A stretch of 64,000 bases of DNA, from the NCBI GenBank assembly GCA_963846475.1, contig CAWJVZ010000004.1:434001-498000 (forward strand), given 5' to 3'. This stretch comes from DASWJZ01 sp963846475. GTDB lineage: Bacteria > Pseudomonadota > Alphaproteobacteria > Rhizobiales > Afifellaceae. A program made the position numbers and the translations under genes. Within the stretch, counting starts at the first letter, position 1, and every line of letters begins with the position of its first letter. Positions 46,353-55,188 of this stretch are shown piece by piece. Below the pieces are notes generated by a model. That model did no database searches. It was not told where the DNA came from and saw only the letters and a list, made by a program, of their open reading frames with translations.

Positions 46353-46631
46353 CTATTGGATTGCGTCGCGGATCATCGCCAGGAAGCCGCGGAGTTCATC
46401 GTCGTGGGGGAAGGCCCAGTTGGGCGATGCGCGGTTCCATAAGGCCTGAAGCACTTTGCCGTCAGGCCGTGCGCGTAGGAGCTCCGTCAGGAACTGCTTC
46501 ACGACAAGCTGCTCCTGCTGGTCCAAACACTGGAGCGCATTTGCTATCCAACCGGCCTCGGTCGAGGCTTCGAGAAACATATCCTGGTGAAAGCACCGCG
46601 CGAGTTGCCGGAACTCTGCTGGAACCTGCAT
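46353..46631 (-). CDS. CdiI-like immunity paralogue 3 (adjacent to intact toxin)
   Basis: 92 residues, MQVPAEFRQLARCFHQDMFLE..., with QFLTELLRARPDGKVLQALWN, SPNWAFPHDDELRGFLAMIRD matching paralogues 1 and 2 in layout. It starts 9 bp after the toxin stop, with AGGGG as ribosome binding site, so is the best candidate for the cognate immunity protein of that toxin. The most diverged of the three. Confidence 0.75.
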   Translation of the reverse strand: MQVPAEFRQLARCFHQDMFLEASTEAGWIANALQCLDQQEQLVVKQFLTELLRARPDGKVLQALWNRASPNWAFPHDDELRGFLAMIRDAIQ

Positions 46632-46640
46632 GGCGAGCCC

Positions 46641-47285
46641 CTAATCGTTCAGCGGAAAGGCGGTGAGGACCGTATAGCCGTTTCTTGCAGTCCGATCATG
46701 GATGATGATGACACCAACCCCGTAGGTGTTCCGCAGATACGGCTGGGCGTGCGGGCGCGGTCGATAGGCCTCAATGCCTGTTTTAGAGGCGAAGACGGCG
46801 GTGAGTTCGGCCCTGCGAACATGGCCGCTGGCCACCCGATCGACCTTCGCCCGATTTTGCGCCAGAGTCGCATTGACCAGCTTGTTTGCCGCCATCAGCG
46901 AGGGAAACGAGCCGTCGCGCTTGAGTTCGACCGTAAAGAACAGGCTTCGATAGACTCCGGTACGAACGCGGGCGAGCAGCGACTCGGGACTTCGCCCGAC
47001 ATGCCTTGCAATCGTGTGGCCGCCGCGCCGCTCCTCTTCAAGCAGATCGATCGGAAATCCGGCCGGCCGCTCGTCCTGCGCGAGCCTTGTTGCCTCCTCG
47101 TCGGCGCCTCCGCCGACTCGCGTCCACTGTCCGCCCTCGGAACTGCCGGCCGGCACTCTCGGCTGGTTCGGGTCGAAGCCGGCCTTGAGCGCCAGGCGGA
47201 GCCGCAGCAACGCCAGCTCCAGCTGCATGGCGGCGGTCTCGCAGCGCATCTGCAGGAGCTTTGTCGTGAGCGAAGGACTGAGCAT
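46641..47285 (-). CDS. RNase A-like (CdiA-CT type) toxin, free-standing
   Basis: 214 residues from ATG 47283-47285. Residues 1-40 are helical; next the linker KAGFDPNQPRVPAGSSEGGQ; then from about residue 85 a domain with GGHTIARHVGRSPESLLARV, LVNATLAQNRAKVDRVASG and GVGVIIIHDRTARNGYTVLTAFPLND. This order matches the bacterial RNase A-fold toxin family known from CdiA C-terminal tips; the His of GGHTI and the Thr near the end are probable active-site positions (from memory of that family). No signal peptide or CdiA filament domain. First in a four-gene minus-strand operon with three immunity-like genes. Confidence 0.8.
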   Translation of the reverse strand: MLSPSLTTKLLQMRCETAAMQLELALLRLRLALKAGFDPNQPRVPAGSSEGGQWTRVGGGADEEATRLAQDERPAGFPIDLLEEERRGGHTIARHVGRSPESLLARVRTGVYRSLFFTVELKRDGSFPSLMAANKLVNATLAQNRAKVDRVASGHVRRAELTAVFASKTGIEAYRPRPHAQPYLRNTYGVGVIIIHDRTARNGYTVLTAFPLND

Positions 47286-47321
47286 GCCGAAACTCGACGG
47301 ATCGTATCTCTAAGATTTCAG

Positions 47322-47329
47322 TCCTAGGA
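47322..47329. promoter_or_regulatory. palindrome TCCTAGGA upstream of the toxin gene
   Basis: Lies 37-44 bp upstream of the toxin ATG in a locally AT-rich stretch (TTTTATCCTAGGACTGAAAT on the minus strand). The same half-sites flank the -10 box of the related toxin gene at 5.8 kb. Candidate operator. Confidence 0.35.
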
Positions 47330-47370
47330 TAAAATCCCTCACCAGTCAAGCGGCTTTGCTTCGCGTGCCC

Positions 47371-47404
47371 GTCCCGGATTACGCTGACGCTCCATCCGGG
47401 CTAC
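47371..47404. repeat. family A repeat, single right half (copy 4)
   Basis: GTCCCGGATTACGCTGACGC and TCCATCCGGGCTAC match the right arm of family A; no left arm is nearby. Located between the toxin and the NTase-NDPK-like genes. Confidence 0.7.
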
Positions 47405-47485
47405 CACGCACTATGTCAGGCGAAGGCCTCTCCCGCCGCGCGACATCTGCATGGGCCTCTGCCGCGTCATCCTCCTTTGACTGGT

Positions 47486-48751
47486 TCAGTTGCCCCGTCC
47501 GCTCGGGCGCTCGGGTCCGGTGGCACGTCCCGTCCGTTCGGCGTTGAGCTCGGCCGCCCGATCCGCAATCGAAGCCGCCAGCTCCGGCATGATGAGGCGG
47601 ATTTGCCGCGCCGCTTGCAGGGCGTTGTCGCAGGAATGCACCGGGTTGCACCGGCGCGATGCCGGCCGATCGGCGTTGCCGGCTCTGCGCATGGCTTCCT
47701 TGACGAGGAAGACGCGCGCATTGTCCGCGCTGGGATGCAGGTCGCGAAGCTTCTTGTTCGGCTTGAGCGGCTCTGGGTCCAGCGCGGCGATCGCCGCCAC
47801 CGGAGGGCCGCCGGAGATCGGCCACGGCCCGCTCTCCCAATTGCCGCCGCGGATCTCCCGGCTCGCCAGCATGCTCTCCTCGTCCGTCAGGCGCTTTTGC
47901 GCCAGCACGACGAAGCCTGCTTCTTCGAGCGCGGCGACAACCCTTTGCAGACCCCAGGCAAGCCCCTCCCGGCGGACCAGGAACAGCGTCAATCCGGGCT
48001 CGGCCCGTACATCTCCGGAAAGCGCCTTGACCTTCGCCCTTGCCCAGTCGTCGTCCGGCAGGAGCCGCTCCAGATGATCGAGAGAGGGTCGCCATCCCTG
48101 ACGCGCCAGCTCGGCGTCGAGCGCGTCCATCGCCATCTCGGCATCGAGCCCCAGCTCGCCGGCCAATCCTTGCAGTTTTCCGGAATAATCGTGTTCCGGG
48201 CGTTTGCTGGGGCGGAATCTCCGATCGGCAACGGCGATCCCCGACCGCAGGCCCTTGTGATAGAGGGCATGGAAAGCGAGGCTGAGGAAATGGTCCTCCC
48301 GGCAGGGCACCTTCGCCCCTGACGCGTGCCGCTCGGCGCGGTCGATGATCCGCCGCGCCAGATCGGGCGGGTAATACGCGACGCCGCGATAGCTGCCCCT
48401 GGGAAAGCCCGACACGCTGTAGACGTCGCATCTGACGAGGCGGCGGCCGAGCAGCCGGTCGAGCAGGCTTTCGCGCCGCAGCAGCGCTTTCAGCGAGGCG
48501 ACATCCTCGTCGCGGACGAGGAGATCGATGTCCTCCCCCGTCTCGACCTGTGGCAGCCGCTCAAACCAGCGCAGCACGACGTAGCGGCAGCCCGCGGCGT
48601 TCAGGCGGGTAAAGAAGCGATCGAGCCTCTCTGCATGCACGAAACGTCGCGGCGACCGCTTGAATCGTTTTCTGAGGGCCTTGAGACTCGACGCTTTGTT
48701 CGTCCAGATCGCGCAAATCGATGGGCCTGCGGCCGGCGGGTCTTTCGCCAT
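47486..48751 (-). CDS. nucleotidyltransferase-like domain fused to an NDP kinase-like domain
   Basis: 421 residues. The N-terminal part (about 40-200) has YVVLRWFERLPQVETGEDIDLLVRDED, a GxDIDLLV pattern of minimal nucleotidyltransferases, and FHALYHKGLRSG. The C-terminal part (about 255-400) follows nucleoside diphosphate kinase order: LTLFLVRREGLAWGLQRVV, EEAGFVVLAQKRLTDEES, GGPPVAAIAAL, and NPVHSCDNALQAARQI, equivalent to the NDPK active-site N-x-x-HGSDS segment with its catalytic His. A basic start (KALRKRFKRSP) is present. Both assignments rest on motifs, so the reaction is unknown. Stands alone beside repeat family A. Confidence 0.55.
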   Translation of the reverse strand: MAKDPPAAGPSICAIWTNKASSLKALRKRFKRSPRRFVHAERLDRFFTRLNAAGCRYVVLRWFERLPQVETGEDIDLLVRDEDVASLKALLRRESLLDRLLGRRLVRCDVYSVSGFPRGSYRGVAYYPPDLARRIIDRAERHASGAKVPCREDHFLSLAFHALYHKGLRSGIAVADRRFRPSKRPEHDYSGKLQGLAGELGLDAEMAMDALDAELARQGWRPSLDHLERLLPDDDWARAKVKALSGDVRAEPGLTLFLVRREGLAWGLQRVVAALEEAGFVVLAQKRLTDEESMLASREIRGGNWESGPWPISGGPPVAAIAALDPEPLKPNKKLRDLHPSADNARVFLVKEAMRRAGNADRPASRRCNPVHSCDNALQAARQIRLIMPELAASIADRAAELNAERTGRATGPERPSGRGN

Positions 48752-48960
48752 CTGACTAGCGCTCGATCACGCCGCAGGCGACGTGGGCGCCGGGTCCACC
48801 GGGAGCCGTTGCCGGCAGCGCGGCGGGCATCGCGGCTTTCCTGGCGTCTTGCATGGGGCGTTCTCTGTTTGGATTTCGGCAAGAAGGCAGGCGCGTCAGG
48901 GCAGTTCCTGCGGCACCGGTTCCCGGTGATTCGTGCCAGGCGATCGCTCGGTGTCCAGGT

Positions 48961-49179
48961 CTACTGCTCCGACAAGTTGAACGCCTCGCTTTTCATCTCG
49001 TCGGTCCATTGCCCCTGGACGTCCTTCACCACGGCTTGGCCGCAGACGACGCGGTTTTGCACGCTGTCGAAGGTGAGCGACGGCGACCCCTGCAGCTCCC
49101 AGCCCTTGTTCAGCGCCTCGGAAACCCTTTTGCAGAAGGCGGCGTCGTCGCCGCCGGTCAGTATCCGGTAGAGCCTCAC
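48961..49179 (-). CDS. DUF1737-family small protein
   Basis: 72 residues from GTG 49177-49179 with GGAGGAGAGG just upstream. VRLYRILTGGDDAAFCKRVSEALNKGWELQG is the DUF1737 core; CGQAVVKDV follows. Soluble, function unknown. A longer open frame upstream has no family support. Confidence 0.75.
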   Translation of the reverse strand: MRLYRILTGGDDAAFCKRVSEALNKGWELQGSPSLTFDSVQNRVVCGQAVVKDVQGQWTDEMKSEAFNLSEQ

Positions 49180-49281
49180 CTCGCCTCTCCTCCAGGCAAA
49201 ACGGCCTCGACCGGGCCGGCACGATCCACTAAGCCCGCCGCCGTCGCAGGTGAAGCGAAAAGCGCTCTTCCGCGCCGCCCC

Positions 49282-49361
49282 GTAGCCCGCATGGAGCGAA
49301 GCGCAATGCGGGAATGCCCTACGGCCAGTCCCGGATTTCGCTGCCGCTCCATCCGGGCTAC
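49282..49361. repeat. palindromic intergenic repeat, family A, copy 5
   Basis: GTAGCCCGCATGGAGCGAAG at the left and CGCTCCATCCGGGCTAC at the right, with GCGCAATGCGGG and CCCGGATTTCG inside. Located between divergent genes 48961 and 49403. Confidence 0.82.
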
Positions 49362-49402
49362 GAACGCGCACGGCCGTCGCCGAGCCCCTGGACGGGAGCA
49401 GG

Positions 49403-50584
49403 ATGAGCGAAGACATGAACTTTGACGTGGCGATCGTCGGCGGCGCAGCCATCGGGGCGGCGATCGGCTATTTCCTCAAGGCGGTGGAGGGTTTTGCCGG
49501 CTCGGTCGCATTGATCGAGCGGGATCCGGCCTTCCGCACCTCCTCCACCACCCTGTCCGCCTCCGGCATCCGCCAGCAATTCTCCACGCCGGAAAACATC
49601 CGCCTCTCACGCTTCGGCCTAAAATTTCTGCACGAGCTCCCGAAGCGGCACGGGCCAGAGGCCGATCCCGGCCTGCATGAGGGCGGCTATCTCATCCTCG
49701 CATCGCCGGAAGGTCTTGCGGCGCTGGAGGAGAATTTTCGCACCCAGATCGCCGAGGGCGCGCCAGTCGTGCTCCTCGACCGCGCAAAGCTGTCGGAGCG
49801 TTTGCCGTGGCTCGCCATCGAGGCAATCGCGGCGGGCGTGCTCGGCCTGTCCGGCGAAGGCTGGTTCGATTCCCACACGCTGCTGAAGACGTTCAGGGCC
49901 GGAGCGCGCAGCGCCGGCGCGGAGCTGCTGGCGGGCGATGTCGTGGCGATCGAGACCGAAGAAGGCCGGGTGGGGGCTGTCCGGCTGGCGGACGGCCGCC
50001 GCATCCGCTGCGGCGTCCTCGTCAACGCCGCCGGGCCGTCCGCCGGTCGGCTCGCCACCCTGGCCGGCCGGCCCCTCCCCGTCGAGCCGCGCAAGCGCAC
50101 GGTCTTCGTCCTCGACTGCCCGGATGCTCCCAAAAATCTGCCGCTGGTTGCCGACCCCTCCGGCATCTGGGTCCGGCCGGAAGGGCGCGGCTTCATCGCT
50201 GGATGGTCGCCGCCAGAGGCGGAAGATTCTCCCGCCGACCCCGCTGACTTCGCGCCCGACCACGCCGTCTTCGAGGAAAAACTGTGGCCGGCGCTGGCCG
50301 CCCGCATCCCGTCCTTCGAGCGGCTGAAGGTGACGGGGGCCTGGGCCGGCCATTACGACTACAATGTCCTGGACCAGAACGCCGTCATCGGCCCCGATCC
50401 GGTCCTGCCGAACTTTCTCTACGCCAACGGCTTCTCCGGCCACGGCCTGCAGCACGCCCCCGGGATCGGCCGCGCCGTCGCCGAGCTGATCGTCCATGGC
50501 CGCTACCGCAGCCTCGACCTTGCGGTCTTCGGCTACGGGCGGATCGCCGCCGGAAAACCCCTCTTCGAACGGAACGTGATCTGA
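49403..50584 (+). CDS. FAD-dependent oxidoreductase (DAO/FOXRED1-like)
   Basis: 393 residues of the glycine oxidase/D-amino-acid oxidase fold. FAD motif FDVAIVGGAAIGAAIGYFL (a GGAAIG variant), LSASGIRQQFSTPENIRLS, GVLVNAAGPSAGRLA near residue 215, and NGFSGHGLQHAPGIGRAVAEL near the end. Probably oxidises an N-substituted amino acid such as a sarcosine-like substrate; the substrate is not known. Stop is one base before the pyridoxal kinase start. Confidence 0.85.
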   Translation: MSEDMNFDVAIVGGAAIGAAIGYFLKAVEGFAGSVALIERDPAFRTSSTTLSASGIRQQFSTPENIRLSRFGLKFLHELPKRHGPEADPGLHEGGYLILASPEGLAALEENFRTQIAEGAPVVLLDRAKLSERLPWLAIEAIAAGVLGLSGEGWFDSHTLLKTFRAGARSAGAELLAGDVVAIETEEGRVGAVRLADGRRIRCGVLVNAAGPSAGRLATLAGRPLPVEPRKRTVFVLDCPDAPKNLPLVADPSGIWVRPEGRGFIAGWSPPEAEDSPADPADFAPDHAVFEEKLWPALAARIPSFERLKVTGAWAGHYDYNVLDQNAVIGPDPVLPNFLYANGFSGHGLQHAPGIGRAVAELIVHGRYRSLDLAVFGYGRIAAGKPLFERNVI

Positions 50585-50585
50585 A

Positions 50586-51437
50586 ATGGCACCGATCCGC
50601 GGCGCGGTTATCGCCATTTCCAGCCATGTTGCCCGTGGCAGCGTCGGTAATCGCGCCATGGTGTTCGCCTTGGAGCGGCTGGGATTCGAGGTCTGGGCCG
50701 TCCCCACCGTGCTTCTGCCGCATCATCCCGGCCATGGTCCGGCCGAGCGAATCGTGCCCGATGAGAGGCAGTTCGCCGCACTTCTTGAGGCCCTGCTTCA
50801 GGGCAGGCGCGCCGAGCGGGTGGCCGGTATCGTCTCCGGCTATTTCGCGCATGCGCCACAGGCCCACGCGGTCGCGCGCATCGTCCGCGCAGTGCGCCAA
50901 GTGCGGCAGGATGCGCTCTACCTCTGCGACCCGATAATCGGCGATGCGGGAAGGCTTTACGTCGACGAAAGCGTAGCCCTCGCCATCCGCGAAGAGCTCC
51001 TGCCGCTCGCCGATGCGGCAACCCCAAACGCGTTTGAATGCAGTTGGTTAGGCGGCGCGGCTGCAAACGAGCCTGACCTCGCCCGGTTGGCGCAAGCCCT
51101 GCCCACACCCACCGTCCTGGTCACCTCCGCCCCCGCTTTGATGCGCGGCCACATCGGCAATTTACTGAGCAGCCGCAAGAACTTGATGTTGTTCGAGCAC
51201 CAAACCGTCGCGACTCAGGCGAAGGGCACGGGCGACCTGCTGGCCGCCCTCCTGCTCGCCCGCCGCCTGCAAGGGCACGACTGGCCGAAAGCCGCCGAAC
51301 TGGCCATCGCCAGCACCTTCGAGATCGTCGCCGCGACAGCCGGCGCAGGCGCGGACGAGCTCCTGCTTGCGCCGATGCAGCACGCCATCGCGGAGCCGCG
51401 CGCGCCGGTCGCCATGCGCCGGCTGGGCGGCCACTGA
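50586..51437 (+). CDS. pdxY: pyridoxal kinase
   Basis: 283 residues, PdxK/PdxY ribokinase-like fold; phosphorylates pyridoxal in B6 salvage. N-terminal VIAISSHVARGSVGNRAMVFALERLGFEVWAVPTV-type start, VLCDPIIGD-type motif (YLCDPIIGDAGRLYV) near residue 120, TPNAFECSWL, and the anion hole in KGTGDLLAALLLARRL near residue 215 with the catalytic Asp. Coupled to the FAD oxidoreductase gene. Confidence 0.88.
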   Translation: MAPIRGAVIAISSHVARGSVGNRAMVFALERLGFEVWAVPTVLLPHHPGHGPAERIVPDERQFAALLEALLQGRRAERVAGIVSGYFAHAPQAHAVARIVRAVRQVRQDALYLCDPIIGDAGRLYVDESVALAIREELLPLADAATPNAFECSWLGGAAANEPDLARLAQALPTPTVLVTSAPALMRGHIGNLLSSRKNLMLFEHQTVATQAKGTGDLLAALLLARRLQGHDWPKAAELAIASTFEIVAATAGAGADELLLAPMQHAIAEPRAPVAMRRLGGH

Positions 51438-51487
51438 GCCGGCCGGAGCCGATTGCATCGGGCGTCGCCGCGGCGCAGTGATGTGCC

Positions 51488-52102
51488 ATGGCTTCGACCC
51501 TTGCGCGCTATCAGCGGATCGCGCCGCTCTACGATCTTCTGGATTTTCCCTTCGAGTATCGCCGCTATCGCGCGATACGCCCGCTGCTGTTTGAGGGCCT
51601 GTCCGGCCGCATCCTCGACGCCGGTGTCGGAACCGGGCGCAACATGCCCTTTTATCCGCCCGACGCAGAGGTGATCGGCATCGACATCAGCCCCGCTATG
51701 CTGGTGCGTGCGGAGCAGCGCAGAAAAAGCCTCCGCGCTCATGTCGAGCTCCGCCGGATGGATGTCACCGGACTGGGGTATCCGGATGATAGCTTCGACG
51801 CGGCGGTCGCCACTTTCCTGTTCTGCGTATTGCCGGAGGCCGACCAAGTTCCGGCCCTGCGCGAGCTCGGCCGCGTCGTAAAGCCGGGCGGGACGATCCG
51901 GTTGCTCGAGTATGTGCGACCGAGCGGCACGGTCCGGCGTGCCGTCGCGCGGCTATGGGAACCCTGGATGAAGTGGGCCTACGGAGCCGGCTTCGATCGG
52001 CGGACCGAGGAGCACGTTCCGAGCGCCGGCCTTGAAGTGATCGCCTCCCGCTTCGTCGTCGCCGACCTGATCAAGCTGATGACGGTCCGCGTTCCAGCCT
52101 AG
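51488..52102 (+). CDS. class I SAM-dependent methyltransferase
   Basis: 204 residues. Motif I ILDAGVGTGRNMPFYP near residue 40, then VIGIDISPAMLVRAEQR, FDAAVATFLFCVLPEADQV and VVKPGGTIRLLEYVRP. Close to the UbiE/phospholipid methyltransferase-like group. No membrane segment. Acceptor unknown. Confidence 0.85.
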   Translation: MASTLARYQRIAPLYDLLDFPFEYRRYRAIRPLLFEGLSGRILDAGVGTGRNMPFYPPDAEVIGIDISPAMLVRAEQRRKSLRAHVELRRMDVTGLGYPDDSFDAAVATFLFCVLPEADQVPALRELGRVVKPGGTIRLLEYVRPSGTVRRAVARLWEPWMKWAYGAGFDRRTEEHVPSAGLEVIASRFVVADLIKLMTVRVPA

Positions 52103-52301
52103 CGGCGGCCGACCGCGGCGGAACGATGGAACTTGCCAGTTCGCTCTTCCGAGGCGGGCTTGGGCTTCCGCGCCACGGCAGAACGGAGCAGCTGGTGAGC
52201 GGCCGCCGCATGGGCCATCTGGTGCCGATCGCGTTGAGCACTGGCCGTAGAGGTGGTACAGACAGCGCCCCGTCCCCACAGGGAGGCAGCCTGGAGGCTG
52301 T

Positions 52302-53150
52302 ATGGGCAAGCGTGCAAATATTTGGCGCCGCTGTCGCAAGCTGTTTCGATCGGCGGCGAGGCTGGTTCTGCAGCAATCTCCGCGCAGCCTTGCCGCCCCC
52401 GCTTCGGCTGGCGTAAGCTATCCCAGCGTTGCGGCAGGCCTGCTTGCCAACACCCCTATTCTCATCCCTGTGTTCAACAATCCGACGTATCTCAGTAGCA
52501 TGCTTGACCAGCTCAGGTCGAAAGGTCTCAGGAATATAGTCGTCGTAGACAACGCTTCTACCTCGCCCCAAATGAAAAGCTTTTTGCAGAAAATTCCCCC
52601 GGAAATTACTCTGGTGCGGCTGGCTAGAAATCTGGGGCCTCGCGACATCTTCCAATCCGCTGTCAATCTACAGCACCTCCCGAATGTGTTCTGTGTTACC
52701 GATCCAGATCTCGAGCTCAACCGCGATCTGCCTGACGATTTCCTCGTTGAGCTGTTTGGCCTTACCGAGCGGTTTAGGATCGGGAAAGCGGGGTTCAGTC
52801 TCGATATTTCAGATCGCGATGCGATGCGCGATGACCCAGTTGCGTTTGCGGAAGGGTCGATGAAAATTTGGGAATGGGAGGAGCGTTTTTGGACGAACCA
52901 TGTCGGCTTCACCGAGGGCGGAGATCCGATCTACAAGGCGAAGATCGATACCACCTTCGCTCTCTACAACAAGACGTTCTTTCGTCCCGACAGATTTACC
53001 GCAGCAGTACGCGTCGCGGGGCGGTATACTTGTAGACATCTGCCGTGGTACAAGAACGACCGCATCCCTGAGCAGGAGCAGAAGCACTACAGGCGCAAAC
53101 AGAAGTTTTCGACATATGTGCGTAGCAAGGGAGGCGGCGTTGGCGCCTAG
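52302..53150 (+). CDS. family 2-type glycosyltransferase
   Basis: 282 residues. After a basic N-terminus the domain begins TPILIPVFNNPTYLSSMLDQL near residue 50, then NIVVVDNASTSPQMKSFL, and FCVTDPDLELN contains the DxD metal motif (DPD). WYKNDRIPEQEQKHYRRKQKFSTY is near the end. Slightly AT-richer than neighbours. Likely adds a sugar to a surface glycan or protein. 52103-52301 upstream holds no supported gene. Confidence 0.75.
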   Translation: MGKRANIWRRCRKLFRSAARLVLQQSPRSLAAPASAGVSYPSVAAGLLANTPILIPVFNNPTYLSSMLDQLRSKGLRNIVVVDNASTSPQMKSFLQKIPPEITLVRLARNLGPRDIFQSAVNLQHLPNVFCVTDPDLELNRDLPDDFLVELFGLTERFRIGKAGFSLDISDRDAMRDDPVAFAEGSMKIWEWEERFWTNHVGFTEGGDPIYKAKIDTTFALYNKTFFRPDRFTAAVRVAGRYTCRHLPWYKNDRIPEQEQKHYRRKQKFSTYVRSKGGGVGA

Positions 53151-53209
53151 CGCGGTGCTGGAGTCTGCGCGGTGCAACGGCGCACGATAGAGCCGGCGCA
53201 CGGACGTGT

Positions 53210-54172
53210 TTATTGTTTCTTCCATCGCCATAATCTTAGCCCGGAGTAGCTATGTTTGGATGGCGCTGGGCTGGGAGTCTGGATCGGCGTAGGCGAGAGA
53301 TCTGGCGTTGCTGCAGCCGCGCGGATCCTGGGCAGCACCGCGCGACAGCATTCCCGCGCATAGCGCCGCTTCAGCCGGTTGAGTTGCGCCGCACGGAGGG
53401 CCCCTGCGCGCAGGAACAACAGATTATACTGCCACAACGGCCTCTGAACGTCCCTGAACATGGGCACCAGGCCGTGTCCCCCAAGCTTGCGGATGATGTC
53501 GCTCGCCAACTTCTGCCCCGCCCAGCGCTCCTTGTTTTCAAGTTCCGCGTAAAGGGCCACGCAGCTGGAGAGGGTTTTTGGAGATCCGTCGAGCACGGCG
53601 TCGACTGCGCCCTCCACATCGATCCACAGAGCGCAGGTCGTCGGCGGGTCCGCCGCAAAGAAGGCGTCGAGGGTGGTCGCAGGCACGTCATATGAGGAAA
53701 AGGCCTTCGCGTCGGTGTCGCGAAGCACACTGCCCATCGACAGGCGCTGTTGGCCGCGTCGCGTCGGTACATGCAGCGTGCGCGTTCCGCTCGCTTCGGC
53801 AATGCAGGCATGGACCGTCTCGACCCCATGTCCGGCAAGAGCGGCGCGGTATTTGGCGTAGACTTCCGGATGCGCCTCGAATGCGATGACGCGAGAGGCG
53901 GGCAATGCTGCCTTGATCGACAGCGAGAACGCTCCTTCGTGCGAGCCGACCTCAAGGACAGCGGCGGGCGCCAGCTTGTTGACGGCGTCCACGAACACCT
54001 CACTCAGAGCAGCGGTTATTCGGGCCCGCTGCCTCCGGCCCACGACCTCGTCCTGGTCGACGAGGCCTTCCAGCAAGGCGCCCTGGAAGTCCGTCTGACA
54101 TGCAAGCGTCGCGATGTATTTTTCGTCTACCACCACCACCCTCGCTCGCTGAAACCGAGCAGACCCTAACAA
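53210..54172 (-). CDS. FkbM-family methyltransferase
   Basis: 320 residues. SAM motif AAVLEVGSHEGAFSLSIKAAL near residue 70, VIAFEAHPEVYAKYRAAL, MGSVLRD-TDAKAFSSYDVPATTLDAFF and CALWIDVEGAVDAVLDGS are characteristic of FkbM enzymes, which methylate sugar hydroxyls. The C-terminal 40 residues are Pro/Ser/Arg-rich. A GTG near residue 12 is an alternative start. Confidence 0.8.
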   Translation of the reverse strand: MLGSARFQRARVVVVDEKYIATLACQTDFQGALLEGLVDQDEVVGRRQRARITAALSEVFVDAVNKLAPAAVLEVGSHEGAFSLSIKAALPASRVIAFEAHPEVYAKYRAALAGHGVETVHACIAEASGTRTLHVPTRRGQQRLSMGSVLRDTDAKAFSSYDVPATTLDAFFAADPPTTCALWIDVEGAVDAVLDGSPKTLSSCVALYAELENKERWAGQKLASDIIRKLGGHGLVPMFRDVQRPLWQYNLLFLRAGALRAAQLNRLKRRYARECCRAVLPRIRAAAATPDLSPTPIQTPSPAPSKHSYSGLRLWRWKKQ

Positions 54173-54222
54173 CGTTCGGCGGATGTATCAAATCGCGGAA
54201 CCGGCGCGGAACCGGAGTCAGG

Positions 54223-55188
54223 TCAGAGCTCGACGTCCGACCTGGACTTCGTCAGGCCAACCGACCGCAGGACCCGCCTGGCCAGGCGGCGCCGTGACCG
54301 ACGTCCCTCCGGCGTCCGTTCAAAAAGGTTCGGCCAGATAGGCTTGGGCTCCCGCTCTATGTGTATCCCGCATTGCCGGAGCACCGTGCGCGTGGCCGCA
54401 GCGGTGAAATTCCGTCGATCTGTGAAGCTGGCAAATGAGGCATTCCCACCGTGAAAGTTTCGGATCCACATCGGATCCGTCGTCATCGGCAAGAACACCT
54501 TGCATCCGGACAGGAATAACCGCGCATGCTGGAAGGCATGCACGGTTTCGAGATTTTCGCTTAAGCTGGCTACCGACTGCACCCGCGTGCAAAAGGCATT
54601 GTTCGGGGATACATAGAACCTGCAGCGGCGATTGAAGTAATCGGCTCCAATCGGAAACACCAGCCAGAAGTCGTCCAAACCGGGCTCGTAGTGAAGGACG
54701 GATGCGGCATAGGACCGTACATGTTCCAGGAAGTGCCTGTTCACGGCATCGTCGTTGTCCAACCGCGTCGTGAGGAGCTGCGTCTTGCCAGGAGGCAACC
54801 GCGCCAGGATTTCTCGCGAAGAGATCGCGCCGATGTCTTCAAAGATGCCGTCGACCGCTCGTTGCCAGGCCGGCACGATCCACGGATGTTCTTTGATGGC
54901 TTCAAGCACCGGCTGGACTGCCTCCCGCAATTCCCCGTCAAACGCGATCAGCCAGACATCCGGACGCCTCGTCTGGTTGATCATCGACGGTAGGCAGAAG
55001 GTCGTAAACAGCTCGAGCCGGGTTTCCAGCCAGCGGCGACGCTTCCTCTCTTCCGCTCTGGGTGCCGTTTTGACCTGCCCTGACCTCAGATTGTACCTGG
55101 TCAGCACGACCTGGTAGGCTGACAATTCGAACCGGTCCGATGAGTGATAGACGCTGTCGCCCAACATCGGCATGCGCGTTCCTCGCAA
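54223..55188 (-). CDS. putative rhamnosyltransferase-like glycosyltransferase
   Basis: 321 residues resembling the family of putative rhamnosyl transferases: YQVVLTRYNLRSG near the start, WLETRLELFTTFCLPSMINQTR near residue 50, VWLIAFDGEL, and the acidic metal motif in TTRLDNDDAVNRHFL near residue 140. No signal peptide. Divergent from the FkbM gene by direction (both minus, 50 bp apart), probably one operon: this gene first, FkbM second. Confidence 0.72.
   Translation of the reverse strand: MRGTRMPMLGDSVYHSSDRFELSAYQVVLTRYNLRSGQVKTAPRAEERKRRRWLETRLELFTTFCLPSMINQTRRPDVWLIAFDGELREAVQPVLEAIKEHPWIVPAWQRAVDGIFEDIGAISSREILARLPPGKTQLLTTRLDNDDAVNRHFLEHVRSYAASVLHYEPGLDDFWLVFPIGADYFNRRCRFYVSPNNAFCTRVQSVASLSENLETVHAFQHARLFLSGCKVFLPMTTDPMWIRNFHGGNASFASFTDRRNFTAAATRTVLRQCGIHIEREPKPIWPNLFERTPEGRRSRRRLARRVLRSVGLTKSRSDVEL

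Noticed and set aside
48756..48854. 32-codon minus frame ending in HVACGVIER, similar to the tail of Cu/Zn superoxide dismutase
   Set aside because: Too short, no ribosome binding site, and the upstream frame does not look like SodC.
52126..52416. 96-codon plus frame before the GT2 gene
   Set aside because: No family resemblance or ribosome binding site; it overlaps the start of the better-supported glycosyltransferase in another frame.
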